The notes under the pieces are model-generated. The model saw only the letters and a program-made list of their open reading frames with translations, was not told the origin of the DNA and did not search any database. This document shows, in pieces, positions 8,919 to 18,115 of a DNA stretch of 64,000 bases. This DNA is from Anaeromyxobacter terrae (GTDB lineage: Bacteria; Myxococcota; Myxococcia; Myxococcales; Anaeromyxobacteraceae). The position numbers were made by a program, and so were the translations under genes. Numbering within the stretch: the stretch's first letter is position 1; each line of letters starts with the position of its first letter. The stretch covers positions 1-64,000 of the forward strand of contig NZ_JALCYY010000026.1 in the NCBI RefSeq assembly GCF_022690685.1. Direction: 5' to 3'.

Positions 8919-11900
8919 ATGCTGGAGAAGATCATCGAGGGATCCGTCCGGAACAGGTTCCTCGTCCTCCTCGTCACGGCGTTCCTCGCGGGCTGGGGAG
9001 CGTACTCTCTCGTCAACACGCCGGTGGACGCGCTGCCGGATCTCTCGGACGTGCAGGTGATCGTCTACACGGAGTATCCGGGGCAATCGCCGCGCATCGT
9101 CGAGGACCAGGTCACCTACCCGCTCACCACCGCGATGGTGTCGGTCCCGGGGTCGAAGGTGGTGCGAGGCTACTCGTTCTTCGGGTACTCGCTCGTCTAC
9201 GTCATCTTCGAGGACGGGACGGACCTGTACTGGGCGCGGAGCCGCGTCCTCGAGTACCTCAACTACGGGCAGAAGCGGCTGCCTGCCGGGATCGTACCCA
9301 CGCTCGGCCCCGATGCGACCGGCGTCGGCTGGGTCTTCGAGTACACCGTCACGTCGGACCGGCGCTCGCTCCAGGAGCTGCGTTCGTACCAGGACTGGTA
9401 TCTCCGGTACGGCCTCGCCTCGGTCCCCGGCGTCGCCGAGGTCGCGAGCATCGGCGGCTTCGTGAAGCAGTACCAGGTCACCGTCGATCCCACGAAGCTC
9501 CTCGCCTATCGCGTCCCGATCGACAGGGTCGAGGGCGCGATCCGCCGATCGAACAGCGACGTGGGCGGCGAGGTCGTCGAGCTCTCCGAGAAGGAGTTCA
9601 TGGTCCGCGGCCTCGGCTACATCAAGAGCGTCGAGGACGTGAAGGCGATCCCGGTGATGGTGAACCCGAAGACCGGCACGCCCGTCCACGTCCGCGACGT
9701 CGCCGACGTGGCGCTCGGGCCCGTCATGCGTCGCGGACTGACGGAGGCGAACGGTGAAGGAGAGGTCGTCACCGGCATCGTGGTGATGCGCTACGGCCAG
9801 AACGCGCTCCGGGTCATCGACGGGGTCAAGCGGAAGCTCGAGGAGCTGAGGCAGGGATTGCCGGCCGACGTGAAGATCACGCCGGCCTACGACCGCTCCG
9901 GCCTCATCGAGCGGTCCATCGAGACCCTGCGCAGCAAGCTCGTCGAGGAGTCCATCATCGTCGCGCTCGTGAGCATCGTGTTCCTGCTCCACCTGCGGAG
10001 CGCGCTCGTCGCCATCTTCACGCTGCCCACCGCCATCCTGATCGCCTTTGCGGTGATGCGCATGCAGGGCATCAACGCGAACGTCATGTCGCTCGGCGGG
10101 ATCGCCATCGCCATCGGCGCCATGGTGGACGCGGCGATCATCATGATCGAGAACGCCCACAAGCACCTCGAACACGAGGCGGCGAAGCCGCCCGGTGAGC
10201 GGCGCGATCACTGGCAGGTGATCCTGGACGCCTCGAAGGAGGTCGGGCCGTCGCTGTTCTACTCCCTGCTCGTCATCACGGTGTCCTTCATCCCGGTGTT
10301 CACGCTCGAGGCGCAGGAGGGGCGGCTCTTCGGCCCGCTCGCGTTCACCAAGACGTACTCGATGGCGGCCGCGGCCGTGCTGTCGTTGACGGTGGTGCCG
10401 ATCCTCATGGGCTACTGGATCCGCGGGCGGATCCTTCCCGAGGAGCGCAACCCCATCAATCGCTTCCTCATCCGCGCCTATCATCCGGTCGCCGCCTTCG
10501 TGCTCGCGCACAGCCGCGCCGTCATCGTGGTCGCGGTCGCGATCATCGCGGTGACGGTCATCCCGCTCTCGAGGCTCGGCTCCGAGTTCATGCCGCCCAT
10601 GTACGAGGGAGACCTGCTGTACATGCCCACGACGCTGCCGGGGATCTCGATCACGAAGGCGCGGGAGGTGCTCCAGCAGACGGACCGGATCATCCGGACC
10701 TTCCCCGAGGTCCAGAACGTGCTCGGCAAGATCGGCCGTGCCGAGACGGCGACCGATCCCGCAGGGCTCGACATGATCGAGACCACGATCCAGCTGAAGC
10801 CCGAGAGCGAGTGGCGCGCGGGGATGACGCCCGAGAAGCTCGTCCAGGAGATGGACCAGGCGATCCGGTTCCCTGGGCTCACGAACGCCTGGACCATGCC
10901 GATCAAGACGCGCACCGACATGCTGAGCACGGGCATCAAGACGCCCGTCGGGATCAAGATCGGAGGGCCCGATCTCACGGTGCTCGAGTCGATCGGGAAG
11001 GAGGTCGAGGCTGTCGTGCGCGAGGTGCCGGGCACGCTCAGCGCCTTCGCCGAGCGGGCGGCGGGGGGCAACTACCTCGACTTCGACATCGATCGCCTTT
11101 CGGTCGCGCGGTACGGCCTCACCGTGGGCGACGTCCAGGACGTCATTCAGACCGCGATGGGCGGCATGACGGTGACGACCACGGTCGAGGGGCTCGAGCG
11201 CTACCCTGTGAACCTCCGGTACAGCCGCGAGCTGCGCGACGATCCCGAGGCGCTGCGGCGCGTGCTCGTTCGCACGCCCTCGGGGCAGCAGATCCCCATC
11301 GCCCAGCTCGCGGACGTCCGGATCCGGAGCGGGCCGATGGTGGTCCGCAGCGAGGGGACGCGGCCGAACGCCTGGGTGTACGTGGACATCACCGGGATCG
11401 ACGTCGGCACCTACGTGAAGAGCGCGATGCGCGCCGTCGCCGACCGCGTGAAGCTCCCGCCGGGCTACACGCTCAGCTGGAGCGGGCAGTACGAGTACAT
11501 GCAGCGCGCCGAACGAAGGCTCCTGCTCGTCATCCCGCTGACCATCTTCATCATCTTCATCATCATCTACCTGAACACGAAGTCGCTCACGAAGACGGCG
11601 ATCGTGTTCCTCGCCGTACCGTTCTCGCTCGTGGGGGCCATCTGGCTCCTCTACCTCGCGGGCTACAACCTCAGCATCGCCGTCTGGGTGGGGATGATCG
11701 CGCTCGCCGGCCTCGACGCGGAGACGGGCGTGGTGATGCTCCTCTACCTCGACGTCGCCTACCAGGAGTGGCGCTCGAAGGGACGCATGCGCGGCCTCGA
11801 CGACCTCCGAGAGGCGATCGACCACGGCGCCGTCAAGCGCGTCCGCCCGAAGGTCATGACGGCTGCGACGATCATCGCGGGGCTCCTCCCGATCCTGTGG

Positions 11901-12059
11901 AGCAGCGGGGCGGGAGCTGACGTCATGAAGCGCATCGCCGCGCCGATGGTGGGCGGCGTGGTCACCTCCGTGCTGATGGAGCTGCTCGTCTACCCCGCCA
12001 TCTATTTCCGCTGGAAGGGATGGGAGCTGCGGAGGGAGGCTCGCGCGACCGTGCCCTGA
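8919..12059 (+). CDS. cusA: CusA/SilA-type heavy-metal RND efflux pump (copy 2)
   Basis: Second Cu(I)/Ag(I) RND pump, 1046 residues, with the usual HME-RND layout of 12 membrane spans and two periplasmic loops. Asp404 in MVDAAIIMIENA is the proton-relay acid. The motif MPPMYEGDLLYMPT again carries the CusA/SilA YMP signature. The ATG at 8919 is preferred over the GTG nine bases upstream because GAGG lies eight bases before it and the protein then begins MLEKIIEGSVRNRF, like other CusA proteins. It directly follows its adaptor. No outer-membrane channel gene (CusC) is present in the window, so the channel must come from elsewhere. It clearly differs from copy 1, so this is not a recent duplication. 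Confidence 0.95.
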   Translation: MLEKIIEGSVRNRFLVLLVTAFLAGWGAYSLVNTPVDALPDLSDVQVIVYTEYPGQSPRIVEDQVTYPLTTAMVSVPGSKVVRGYSFFGYSLVYVIFEDGTDLYWARSRVLEYLNYGQKRLPAGIVPTLGPDATGVGWVFEYTVTSDRRSLQELRSYQDWYLRYGLASVPGVAEVASIGGFVKQYQVTVDPTKLLAYRVPIDRVEGAIRRSNSDVGGEVVELSEKEFMVRGLGYIKSVEDVKAIPVMVNPKTGTPVHVRDVADVALGPVMRRGLTEANGEGEVVTGIVVMRYGQNALRVIDGVKRKLEELRQGLPADVKITPAYDRSGLIERSIETLRSKLVEESIIVALVSIVFLLHLRSALVAIFTLPTAILIAFAVMRMQGINANVMSLGGIAIAIGAMVDAAIIMIENAHKHLEHEAAKPPGERRDHWQVILDASKEVGPSLFYSLLVITVSFIPVFTLEAQEGRLFGPLAFTKTYSMAAAAVLSLTVVPILMGYWIRGRILPEERNPINRFLIRAYHPVAAFVLAHSRAVIVVAVAIIAVTVIPLSRLGSEFMPPMYEGDLLYMPTTLPGISITKAREVLQQTDRIIRTFPEVQNVLGKIGRAETATDPAGLDMIETTIQLKPESEWRAGMTPEKLVQEMDQAIRFPGLTNAWTMPIKTRTDMLSTGIKTPVGIKIGGPDLTVLESIGKEVEAVVREVPGTLSAFAERAAGGNYLDFDIDRLSVARYGLTVGDVQDVIQTAMGGMTVTTTVEGLERYPVNLRYSRELRDDPEALRRVLVRTPSGQQIPIAQLADVRIRSGPMVVRSEGTRPNAWVYVDITGIDVGTYVKSAMRAVADRVKLPPGYTLSWSGQYEYMQRAERRLLLVIPLTIFIIFIIIYLNTKSLTKTAIVFLAVPFSLVGAIWLLYLAGYNLSIAVWVGMIALAGLDAETGVVMLLYLDVAYQEWRSKGRMRGLDDLREAIDHGAVKRVRPKVMTAATIIAGLLPILWSSGAGADVMKRIAAPMVGGVVTSVLMELLVYPAIYFRWKGWELRREARATVP

Positions 12060-12292
12060 CGCGGAGTGTGACCGTCTGCAAGCTCCTTCGCTGACCGTGA
12101 CCGGACGGATCACAGAGTGACGAGCCGGGACGGGCCGGCAGGTGGCGGAGCCTGTCACTCCGGGCACTTCCGGCGCCGGAGCTCGGTCCGGCCGATGCAC
12201 GAACGGCAGGCGAGCGAAGGGCTGCCTCGGCGCGAAGAGCGTTCGAGGGAGCCCGCTCGGCCGCCGCCACCACCGGCGGGAAAGGGGTTCAC

Positions 12293-12532
12293 ATGAAGCA
12301 CCTCACCAGCGCCCTCGCCATCCTGTCGCTGTTCGCCGCCGCTCCGGCGCTCGCCAGCGACGTCTCGTCCGATCGCCACTTCGCCGAGACCAAGGCTGCT
12401 CAGTCCCGGAAGGGGACGACGGACGGTCATGTCGCGCCTTCGCAGGAGGTCAAGAAGGAGAGCTGTGCGCGCTGCAGCTGCGCGAAGAGCGGCGACCCAC
12501 GGGCGCCCCGCAACGACACAGGCGCTCGCTAG
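12293..12532 (+). CDS. Small secreted Cys-motif peptide
   Basis: Product of 79 residues with a clear signal peptide (residues 1-21, cleavage at ALA-SD). The mature part is about 58 residues, hydrophilic, and ends in a compact CxxCxC motif (C58, C61, C63) that could bind Cu or Zn or form a disulfide. No family recognised. GGAAAGGGG stands upstream of the ATG. It lies between the CusBA genes and the Met-rich lipoprotein, all in one direction, which favours a periplasmic metal-binding role. This is inference. Confidence 0.7.
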   Translation: MKHLTSALAILSLFAAAPALASDVSSDRHFAETKAAQSRKGTTDGHVAPSQEVKKESCARCSCAKSGDPRAPRNDTGAR

Positions 12533-12636
12533 GCCGTTACATGCGGTCGCCTGAAGCGTCGTACAGCGGCGGTCCAGGCGAGCTGAACCACTGGTACGCG
12601 CGTGGGCTCTGATCGGCATTCCCCTGAAGGAGACCC

Positions 12637-14421
12637 ATGGATTCGAAGCTGGAAAACCTGCCTTCCTTTGAACCCCGCGTCAGCGTGTCCGTGGCGAGGC
12701 GGCGCGGCCTGCGCCCACTCGCCATGCTCGCGATCGGAGCGGGGCTCGCCCTCGCCGCGTGCGGCGGAGGTGGAGGCGGAGGCGGAGGCGGGACGACCAC
12801 GCCCGCCTCGGGCGGCACCATCAGCGGAACGGTCGTGAAGGGACCGGTGAACGGCGCCTCGGTGGTCGCGTTCGCGGTGACGAACGGAACGAAGGCGGGC
12901 CAGATCGGAACCGCCACCACGGACTCGCAGGGACGGTTCACGATGACCCTCGGGGAGCACTCGGGCCCCGTGATGCTCCAGTCGACGGCGGGCGCTTACA
13001 CGGACGAGGCGACCGGCGCGACGATGACGATGCGGCAGGGGGACGTGATGACCGCCGTGCTCCCCGCCCTCGACGCGGGGTCCACTGCGACGGACGTCCA
13101 GGTGACGCCGCTCACCTCGATGGCCCAGGCGCACGCGCAGAACATGGCCGGGGGTATGACGCCCGCGAACGTCACGGCAGCGAACGACGCGATCGGCGGC
13201 TACTTCTCGGTCGGTGACATCCTGCACACGATGCCCATGGATCCGCTCGCGCCGGGCGCAGGCACCGGCGCGACGCAGGACATGAAGAACTACGGCATGT
13301 CCATCGCGGCCATGTCGCAGTACGCGGCGATGATCGGGATGACCGGCTCGTCCTCGGGCATGGTGACCGTCATGATGAACGACGCGTCCGACGGCGTGAT
13401 GAACGGCATGGCCGGCGCGACGCCCATCTCGATGGGAGGGATGGGCGGCATGATGGGCGGCAGCCTCGCGCCCACCGCAGGGACGGCCGGCCTCGCCGAT
13501 GCGATGACGCAGTTCGTGAGCTCGGGCATGAACAGGTCCGGCGTCGCGATGCCCGACATGCAGCCGCTCGTCGACAGGCTCCGCGCCGCGGGCGGCCAGC
13601 TCTCCGGGAGCGGTACGGGAAGCACGAGTGGGATGGTCGGCGGCACGGTGTTCATGGGGACCGTCACGGACGGGACGATGAGCGCGTTCGCGATCCAGGG
13701 CGGCCAGCTCGGTCCCATGCTCGCGAGCGGCGCGGTGGACGCCACCGGTCACTTCAGCCTCTCCGTCGGCTCGTACGCGGGTCCCATGATGCTGCGCGCG
13801 AGCGGGGCGTCGTACGTGGACGAGGCGACCGGCTCCAGGATGACGATGCTCCCTCGTGACGTGCTCACGGCGGCCATCCCGTCGGTGGCCGACGGCTCGA
13901 GCGGGATCCAGGTCACGCCGCTCACGTCCATGGCTCAGGTCCGCGCGCAGGACATGGCGGGCGGCATGAACCCCGAGAACATCGCGGCCGCCAACTCCGC
14001 GATGGGCGATTACTTCTCGGCGGGGGACATCCTGCACATGCAGCCGATGGACCCCAGCGTGGCCGGCGCCGGCGCCGCCGCGGACCCGAGCAGCAGGAAC
14101 TACGGGATGTCGATCGCGGCCATGTCGCAGTACGCGGAGACCATCGGGATGACGACGTCCTCCGGCATGGTGACCTTGATGATGGAGGACGCCTCGGACG
14201 GCGTCATGAACGGCATGCACGGGGGCACGCCCATCTCGATGAGCGGGATGGGCGGGATGATGATGGGCGGCAACATGCAGCCGTCGCTCGGGACGTCCGG
14301 CCTCGCGGCGGCGATGACCGCGTTCGTCGGCGACGCCGCCGTCAACAGGTCAGGCGTCACCATGGCCGACATGCAGCCGCTCATCGACAAGCTGGAGCGC
14401 TCGCAGGGCCTGATCCAGTGA
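12637..14421 (+). CDS. Methionine-rich lipoprotein made of two tandem domain copies
   Basis: Product of 594 residues. A lipoprotein signal ends at Cys42 (LALAAC), followed by a run of ten Gly. The rest is two copies of one domain of about 270 residues (roughly 55-325 and 330-594). Each copy carries the same landmarks in order: a transthyretin/Ig-like start (GTVxxG...), TPLTSMAQ, GDILHxxPMDP, NYGMSIAAMSQYA, VMNGM, a GGMGGMM cluster, and MADMQPL or MPDMQPL. Methionine is strikingly frequent, often as MxxM. Surface-anchored Cu(I)/Ag(I) binding is likely given the neighbours, but the family is not one I can name. AAGGAGA precedes the ATG. A strong terminator follows. Confidence 0.85.
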   Translation: MDSKLENLPSFEPRVSVSVARRRGLRPLAMLAIGAGLALAACGGGGGGGGGGTTTPASGGTISGTVVKGPVNGASVVAFAVTNGTKAGQIGTATTDSQGRFTMTLGEHSGPVMLQSTAGAYTDEATGATMTMRQGDVMTAVLPALDAGSTATDVQVTPLTSMAQAHAQNMAGGMTPANVTAANDAIGGYFSVGDILHTMPMDPLAPGAGTGATQDMKNYGMSIAAMSQYAAMIGMTGSSSGMVTVMMNDASDGVMNGMAGATPISMGGMGGMMGGSLAPTAGTAGLADAMTQFVSSGMNRSGVAMPDMQPLVDRLRAAGGQLSGSGTGSTSGMVGGTVFMGTVTDGTMSAFAIQGGQLGPMLASGAVDATGHFSLSVGSYAGPMMLRASGASYVDEATGSRMTMLPRDVLTAAIPSVADGSSGIQVTPLTSMAQVRAQDMAGGMNPENIAAANSAMGDYFSAGDILHMQPMDPSVAGAGAAADPSSRNYGMSIAAMSQYAETIGMTTSSGMVTLMMEDASDGVMNGMHGGTPISMSGMGGMMMGGNMQPSLGTSGLAAAMTAFVGDAAVNRSGVTMADMQPLIDKLERSQGLIQ

Positions 14422-14428
14422 ACCCCAC

Positions 14429-14463
14429 GCGGGCTGACCCGGATCTCCTCCGGGTCAGCCCGC
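14429..14463. terminator. Bidirectional terminator hairpin
   Basis: A perfect 15-bp stem (14429-14443 with 14449-14463) and 5-base loop sits eight bases after the Met-rich lipoprotein stop and fourteen before the stop of the convergent lipoprotein gene. No T-run, but its placement between convergent genes fits a terminator serving both. Confidence 0.78.
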
Positions 14464-14477
14464 TCGGCTTCGGCGGC

Positions 14478-15002
14478 TCACTCGTGCGCCGCGGGCCCCA
14501 TCTCGCAAGTCCCGCTCTCCTCCATCCGCTGGGCGTGCAGCCGAACGGTGGAGCGCAGCCGCTCGACGTCGGCGGGATCCACCGGGGTGAGGAGGATGCG
14601 AGCTCCGTAGTCGAGATCCTCGACCGTCGCGCGGGACGGCGGCGGCATCGCCTCGTGCGGCATCGCCCCATGCCGCATGCCGTGCATTCCTTCCATGCCG
14701 GGGGTCGCATGGTGGCGGTTGTGCGTCTCGGCCATGGCCCGGACGCGCGTGCGGAGCTCCGGCGCCGCGTCCGGCGTCGTGGTGAACGTGAGTGACTCGC
14801 CGTCTGCCGTGTCCGCCGCGACCACGCGTGTCCCTGCCACGGACATCGGGCAGGCCGGCATCGCCATGCTGGTCATCCCGCCGGGCGCCGTGTCGGCCGC
14901 CTGTGCGGAGGCCGCGGGCGGCTGCGTGTGAGCCGCGTGTCCAGCCATGCACCCCGTCACGACGGTCAAGGCGACGCCAAGGGTACCGAACGCTCGCGTC
15001 AT
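14478..15002 (-). CDS. Met/His-rich lipoprotein
   Basis: Product of 174 residues. The start at 15002 (GGAGGTGT upstream) gives a lipoprotein signal ending in VVTGC (about residue 18). The mature part has a Met-rich piece (MTSMAMPACPM), a middle alpha/beta region of about 60 residues and a His/Met cluster (HNRHH, GMEGMHGMRHG, MPHEAM), typical of periplasmic Cu(I)-binding proteins. It closes with a helix and CEMG. It is convergent with the large Met-rich lipoprotein. No named family recognised. A Cu/Ag-buffering role is inferred from composition and context. Confidence 0.8.
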   Translation of the reverse strand: MTRAFGTLGVALTVVTGCMAGHAAHTQPPAASAQAADTAPGGMTSMAMPACPMSVAGTRVVAADTADGESLTFTTTPDAAPELRTRVRAMAETHNRHHATPGMEGMHGMRHGAMPHEAMPPPSRATVEDLDYGARILLTPVDPADVERLRSTVRLHAQRMEESGTCEMGPAAHE

Positions 15003-15240
15003 GCCACACCTCCGTTCCGGCACGCGAACGTACGGCGGGGTTCACCGCTCGCATCCGAGGAAAGGTGGGGCGACGCCTTCGTGATGCGTCCGGAGGCGTG
15101 ACCTCCGACGCCTCGCCTGGCTGACTGCACGAGGTCCTGGCCGCTGCGATCAGGGGGGCATTGCCATCTGGCCAGGAGTCCGACGCGCCTCGCCGGGCAC
15201 CGTCCGTTTCCTCGGGGCCAGCTCGGATCGCGGCGCCCGC

Positions 15241-16329
15241 TCAGCCCTCCTGAAGCTCGCGCACCGGGTCGCGCGCGATCGTGGCGAGCGCCGTCGGGAT
15301 GGCCGCGGCGACCCCGACGGCAACCGCCGCGCCGACGGTCGCGACGCAGAGCGACCACGCCCGCGCGAGCGCGGCGGCGACGGCGGGATCCTGCGCCGCC
15401 GCGAGCGCCGCACCGCCGGCGGCACCGAGCGCTGAGCCGGCGGCGGCGAGGAGCGCCGAGCGAAAGAGGAGCGCGCCGAGCACTGTCCTTCGCGAGGCGC
15501 CGAGGGCGACCAGCGTCGCGAGCTCGACGCGACGCTCGGCCGCGTCGAGGTGGGCCGCGATGACGAGGCAGAGCGCCGCCACGGCCGCCATCACCGCGTA
15601 GGCGCTCCCGCGGTGGCGAGAGAGAGACTCCTGCGCCTCGCGGTCCGCGACGTCGCCCCGGTCGCTACGGATCACCGCGGCGCCGAGGGACGCGCGCGTG
15701 AGGCGCGCCTCGGCGCCGCGCGACGAGACGCCGGCGCGGAGGGACAGCCTGAGCTCGTTCACGCCCTCGACGCCGGCGAGCGCTTGCGCCGCGGCGAGCG
15801 GCAGGAAGAGCCCGAGGTCCTCGACGCCGCCGGTCGAGGGCAGGACGCCCTCCACCCGAAGCTCGCGCCCGTCGAGCGCGACACCCGCTTCGTTCCCGAG
15901 GCGGCGCGCGAGCTCGGAGCCGAGCGCCACCGAGTCCGGGCCGTGGAGCGGCATCGGCAGCGCGTCCGCCGCGACCCCCACCACCGGGACTCGGGTGCCC
16001 GCGAGCTCGCGGTGCACGACGAGGCGCCGCTCGATCGCCCGGAGATCGCGGCCGAGCGCGGCGCGCACCGCCGCCTCGGCGCTCGCCGGGAGCGCGGCCT
16101 CGCCGAGCTCGTACCGCGCGAGTTCGCCGGTCGAAGTACCACGCGGCACCACCGTGAGCGCGGGTCCCATCGCATCGATCTGCGCGGCGACGGCCTCCTC
16201 CCGCGCGCGGGCCACGAGCTCCGTCGCGGTGACGGTCGCAGCGATCGCGGCGATCACCGCGCACGCCAGCGCGGCGCGCCCGCGCCTCACGACGAGCTCC
16301 CGTACGGCGAGCCACGGCGCGGTCGTCAC
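15241..16329 (-). CDS. ABC transporter permease, FtsX/MacB-like (second permease)
   Basis: Product of 362 residues with one N-terminal membrane helix (about 20-42), a periplasmic MacB-type core domain (about 45-235) and three C-terminal helices (about 240-355), the FtsX-like topology of mechanotransmission-type ABC systems such as MacB and LolCDE. It ends with ARDPVRELQEG, like other family members. The GTG start overlaps the ATPase stop (GTGA). It forms a permease-ATPase-permease set with the two upstream genes. The substrate is unknown. Such systems move lipoproteins, peptides or envelope-stress ligands rather than metal ions directly. Confidence 0.85.
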   Translation of the reverse strand: MTTAPWLAVRELVVRRGRAALACAVIAAIAATVTATELVARAREEAVAAQIDAMGPALTVVPRGTSTGELARYELGEAALPASAEAAVRAALGRDLRAIERRLVVHRELAGTRVPVVGVAADALPMPLHGPDSVALGSELARRLGNEAGVALDGRELRVEGVLPSTGGVEDLGLFLPLAAAQALAGVEGVNELRLSLRAGVSSRGAEARLTRASLGAAVIRSDRGDVADREAQESLSRHRGSAYAVMAAVAALCLVIAAHLDAAERRVELATLVALGASRRTVLGALLFRSALLAAAGSALGAAGGAALAAAQDPAVAAALARAWSLCVATVGAAVAVGVAAAIPTALATIARDPVRELQEG

Positions 16330-17015
16330 GCGGTCACCCGCTCCGGAGGATCCGTGTCGAGCGCCCCCGACCGGAGCCGGACGATCCGGCCAGCCCGGGC
16401 CGCGAGCCGCAGGTCGTGGGTCACCATCACGATCGTCTGTCCCTCTCCGTTCAGCTCGCGGAGGAGGTCGACCACCTGGTCCGCCGTCGCGGGGTCGAGG
16501 TTACCGGTGGGCTCGTCCGCGAGGAGCACCCGCGGGCCGTTCACGAGCGCGCGGCCGATCCCCACGCGCTGGCGCTCGCCCACGGAGAGCTGCGCGGGAC
16601 GGTGGCGGCTTCGCGCCGACATCCCGAGCCGCTCGAGCACGCGAGCCGCCGCGTCGGTCGCCTCGCCGCGTGAGCTGCCCGCAAGCAGCGCCGGGAGCGC
16701 CACGTTCTCGAGGCAGGTGAGGTACGGGACGAGGTTGAACGTCTGGAAGACGAACCCGACCTCCGTCCGGCGCAGCGCCGCCCGCGCCTCGCGATCGAGA
16801 TCGTAGACGCGCGTCTCGCCGAGCTGGACGTGGCCGGCGGTGGGGGTCGCGAGCCCGCCCATCGCGAAGAGCAACGTCGATTTCCCGCTGCCGCTCCGGC
16901 CGACGACGGCGACGAACTCCCCGCGATCGATCCACAGCGACACGCCGGCGAGGGCGTGCACCTCCCCGCCGCCGGGGGCGGCGAACGTCTTCGTCAGGTT
17001 GTCGACGCGGATCAT
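16326..17015 (-). CDS. ABC transporter ATP-binding protein, MacB/LolD type
   Basis: Product of 229 residues, the ATPase of the neighbouring FtsX-like permeases. Walker A is GRSGSGKS (about residues 38-45), with Q-loop in VFQTFNLVPYLTC, signature LSVGERQR (variant of LSGGxxQR), Walker B LLADEPTGNLD and switch VTHD. These are hallmarks of the LolD/MacB branch. The ATG at 17015 has GAGGGAG upstream. A much longer upstream reading frame covers the first permease gene and is not used. It starts 3 bp after the first permease stop. Confidence 0.95.
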   Translation of the reverse strand: MIRVDNLTKTFAAPGGGEVHALAGVSLWIDRGEFVAVVGRSGSGKSTLLFAMGGLATPTAGHVQLGETRVYDLDREARAALRRTEVGFVFQTFNLVPYLTCLENVALPALLAGSSRGEATDAAARVLERLGMSARSRHRPAQLSVGERQRVGIGRALVNGPRVLLADEPTGNLDPATADQVVDLLRELNGEGQTIVMVTHDLRLAARAGRIVRLRSGALDTDPPERVTA

Positions 17016-17017
17016 GA

Positions 17018-18115
17018 TCAGGACTCCCTCAGGACGACGGTGGGATCGAGCGACGCCGCGCGGGCGGCGGGGACTAAGGCGGCACCCGCGCTCACGAGCG
17101 CGGCGAGCCCGGCGGCGGGGAGGAGCAGCCCCGCGGGCGGCGCGAGCGGGGAAGCGAGCAGGGACGCTCCGAGCTGCCTCGTGAGCGGCGCGGCGAGAGC
17201 CCATCCCACCACGCCGCCGACCGCGCCGGCGATCGCCGCCTGCAGCGCGAACATCCCGGCGAGCGCGCGCGGCGATGCGCCGACGGCCACGAGGAGCCCC
17301 AGCTCGCGCGCGCGGCGCCGCGCCTGCGACGCCGCAAGGGAGCCGATGACGAGCGCGACGACGGCGAAGCCCGTCAGGTGGAGCACGGTCGAGTAGCGCT
17401 GCATCGTCTCGACGCTCCCCTTCTGCGCCTTCACCATCCCCGCGACCGTGACGGCGCGGGCGCCCGGAACGAGCTTCTCCACCTCGCCCGCCAGCGTCGC
17501 GACGTCGATGCGGCACCAGCACCCGCCGAGCCTGAGCGCCGAGAGCTCGCCGGGCCGCCCGAGGACGCGCTGCGCCGCGGCGAGCGGCATGAACACCGCG
17601 CCGTCGAGGCCATCAGGCGGCGGGTCGGCGATCCGCAGCGCCAAGAACGCCCGCCCCCCGAGGCTGAAGGTCCCACCCGCGGCGACGCCGAGGGCGCGCG
17701 CTGCCTCCGCGCCGAGGATCGCCGGCTCCGCGTCGCCGAGCGATGGCCAGTCGAGGTCCTGCCCGACGACGACCACCTCGCCCGTGCCCGCGCGCACGTT
17801 CCCGTAGAGCCGCGCCTCGATCGACCGGACGTGCTCGGCGACGCGCGAGGAGCGGATCGTGTCGGGGTACGTGTCGGGCAGCGCCTCCGAGCCGAAGCGC
17901 CTGGCATGGAAGGCCGAGAGGTCGGTGGCGGCCGGGACGACGAGCATGTTCCGGCCCAGCCGATGCGCGAGCTCGTGCACCGACTCCTCGGCGGAGGCAG
18001 TGACGGCGCGGTGGGTGACGAGCGCGGCCACGACGAGCGCGACGGCCGCGGCGCCGAGGGCGTACTCGGCCCAGCGTCGTCGCAGGTCACCGATGAAGAT
18101 GAAGAGCATCCACAT
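17018..18115 (-). CDS. ABC transporter permease, FtsX/MacB-like (first permease)
   Basis: Product of 365 residues starting MWMLFIFIGDLRRRW, with one N-terminal helix, a MacB-like periplasmic core and three C-terminal helices. Compared with its partner it contains an odd Cys-Trp-Cys (GGCWCRID) in the periplasmic domain next to the core's end, which could bind metal or form a redox pair. GGAG lies upstream of the ATG at 18115. The 54-codon extension upstream is not credible. It is the first gene of the leftward permease-ATPase-permease operon and is divergent from the small Met-rich membrane protein. Confidence 0.86.
   Translation of the reverse strand: MWMLFIFIGDLRRRWAEYALGAAAVALVVAALVTHRAVTASAEESVHELAHRLGRNMLVVPAATDLSAFHARRFGSEALPDTYPDTIRSSRVAEHVRSIEARLYGNVRAGTGEVVVVGQDLDWPSLGDAEPAILGAEAARALGVAAGGTFSLGGRAFLALRIADPPPDGLDGAVFMPLAAAQRVLGRPGELSALRLGGCWCRIDVATLAGEVEKLVPGARAVTVAGMVKAQKGSVETMQRYSTVLHLTGFAVVALVIGSLAASQARRRARELGLLVAVGASPRALAGMFALQAAIAGAVGGVVGWALAAPLTRQLGASLLASPLAPPAGLLLPAAGLAALVSAGAALVPAARAASLDPTVVLRES

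Noticed and set aside
8784-12200. 1138-codon minus-strand frame opposite cusA copy 2
   Set aside because: Composition is Asp/His/Arg-rich noise. The plus strand encodes a complete pump.
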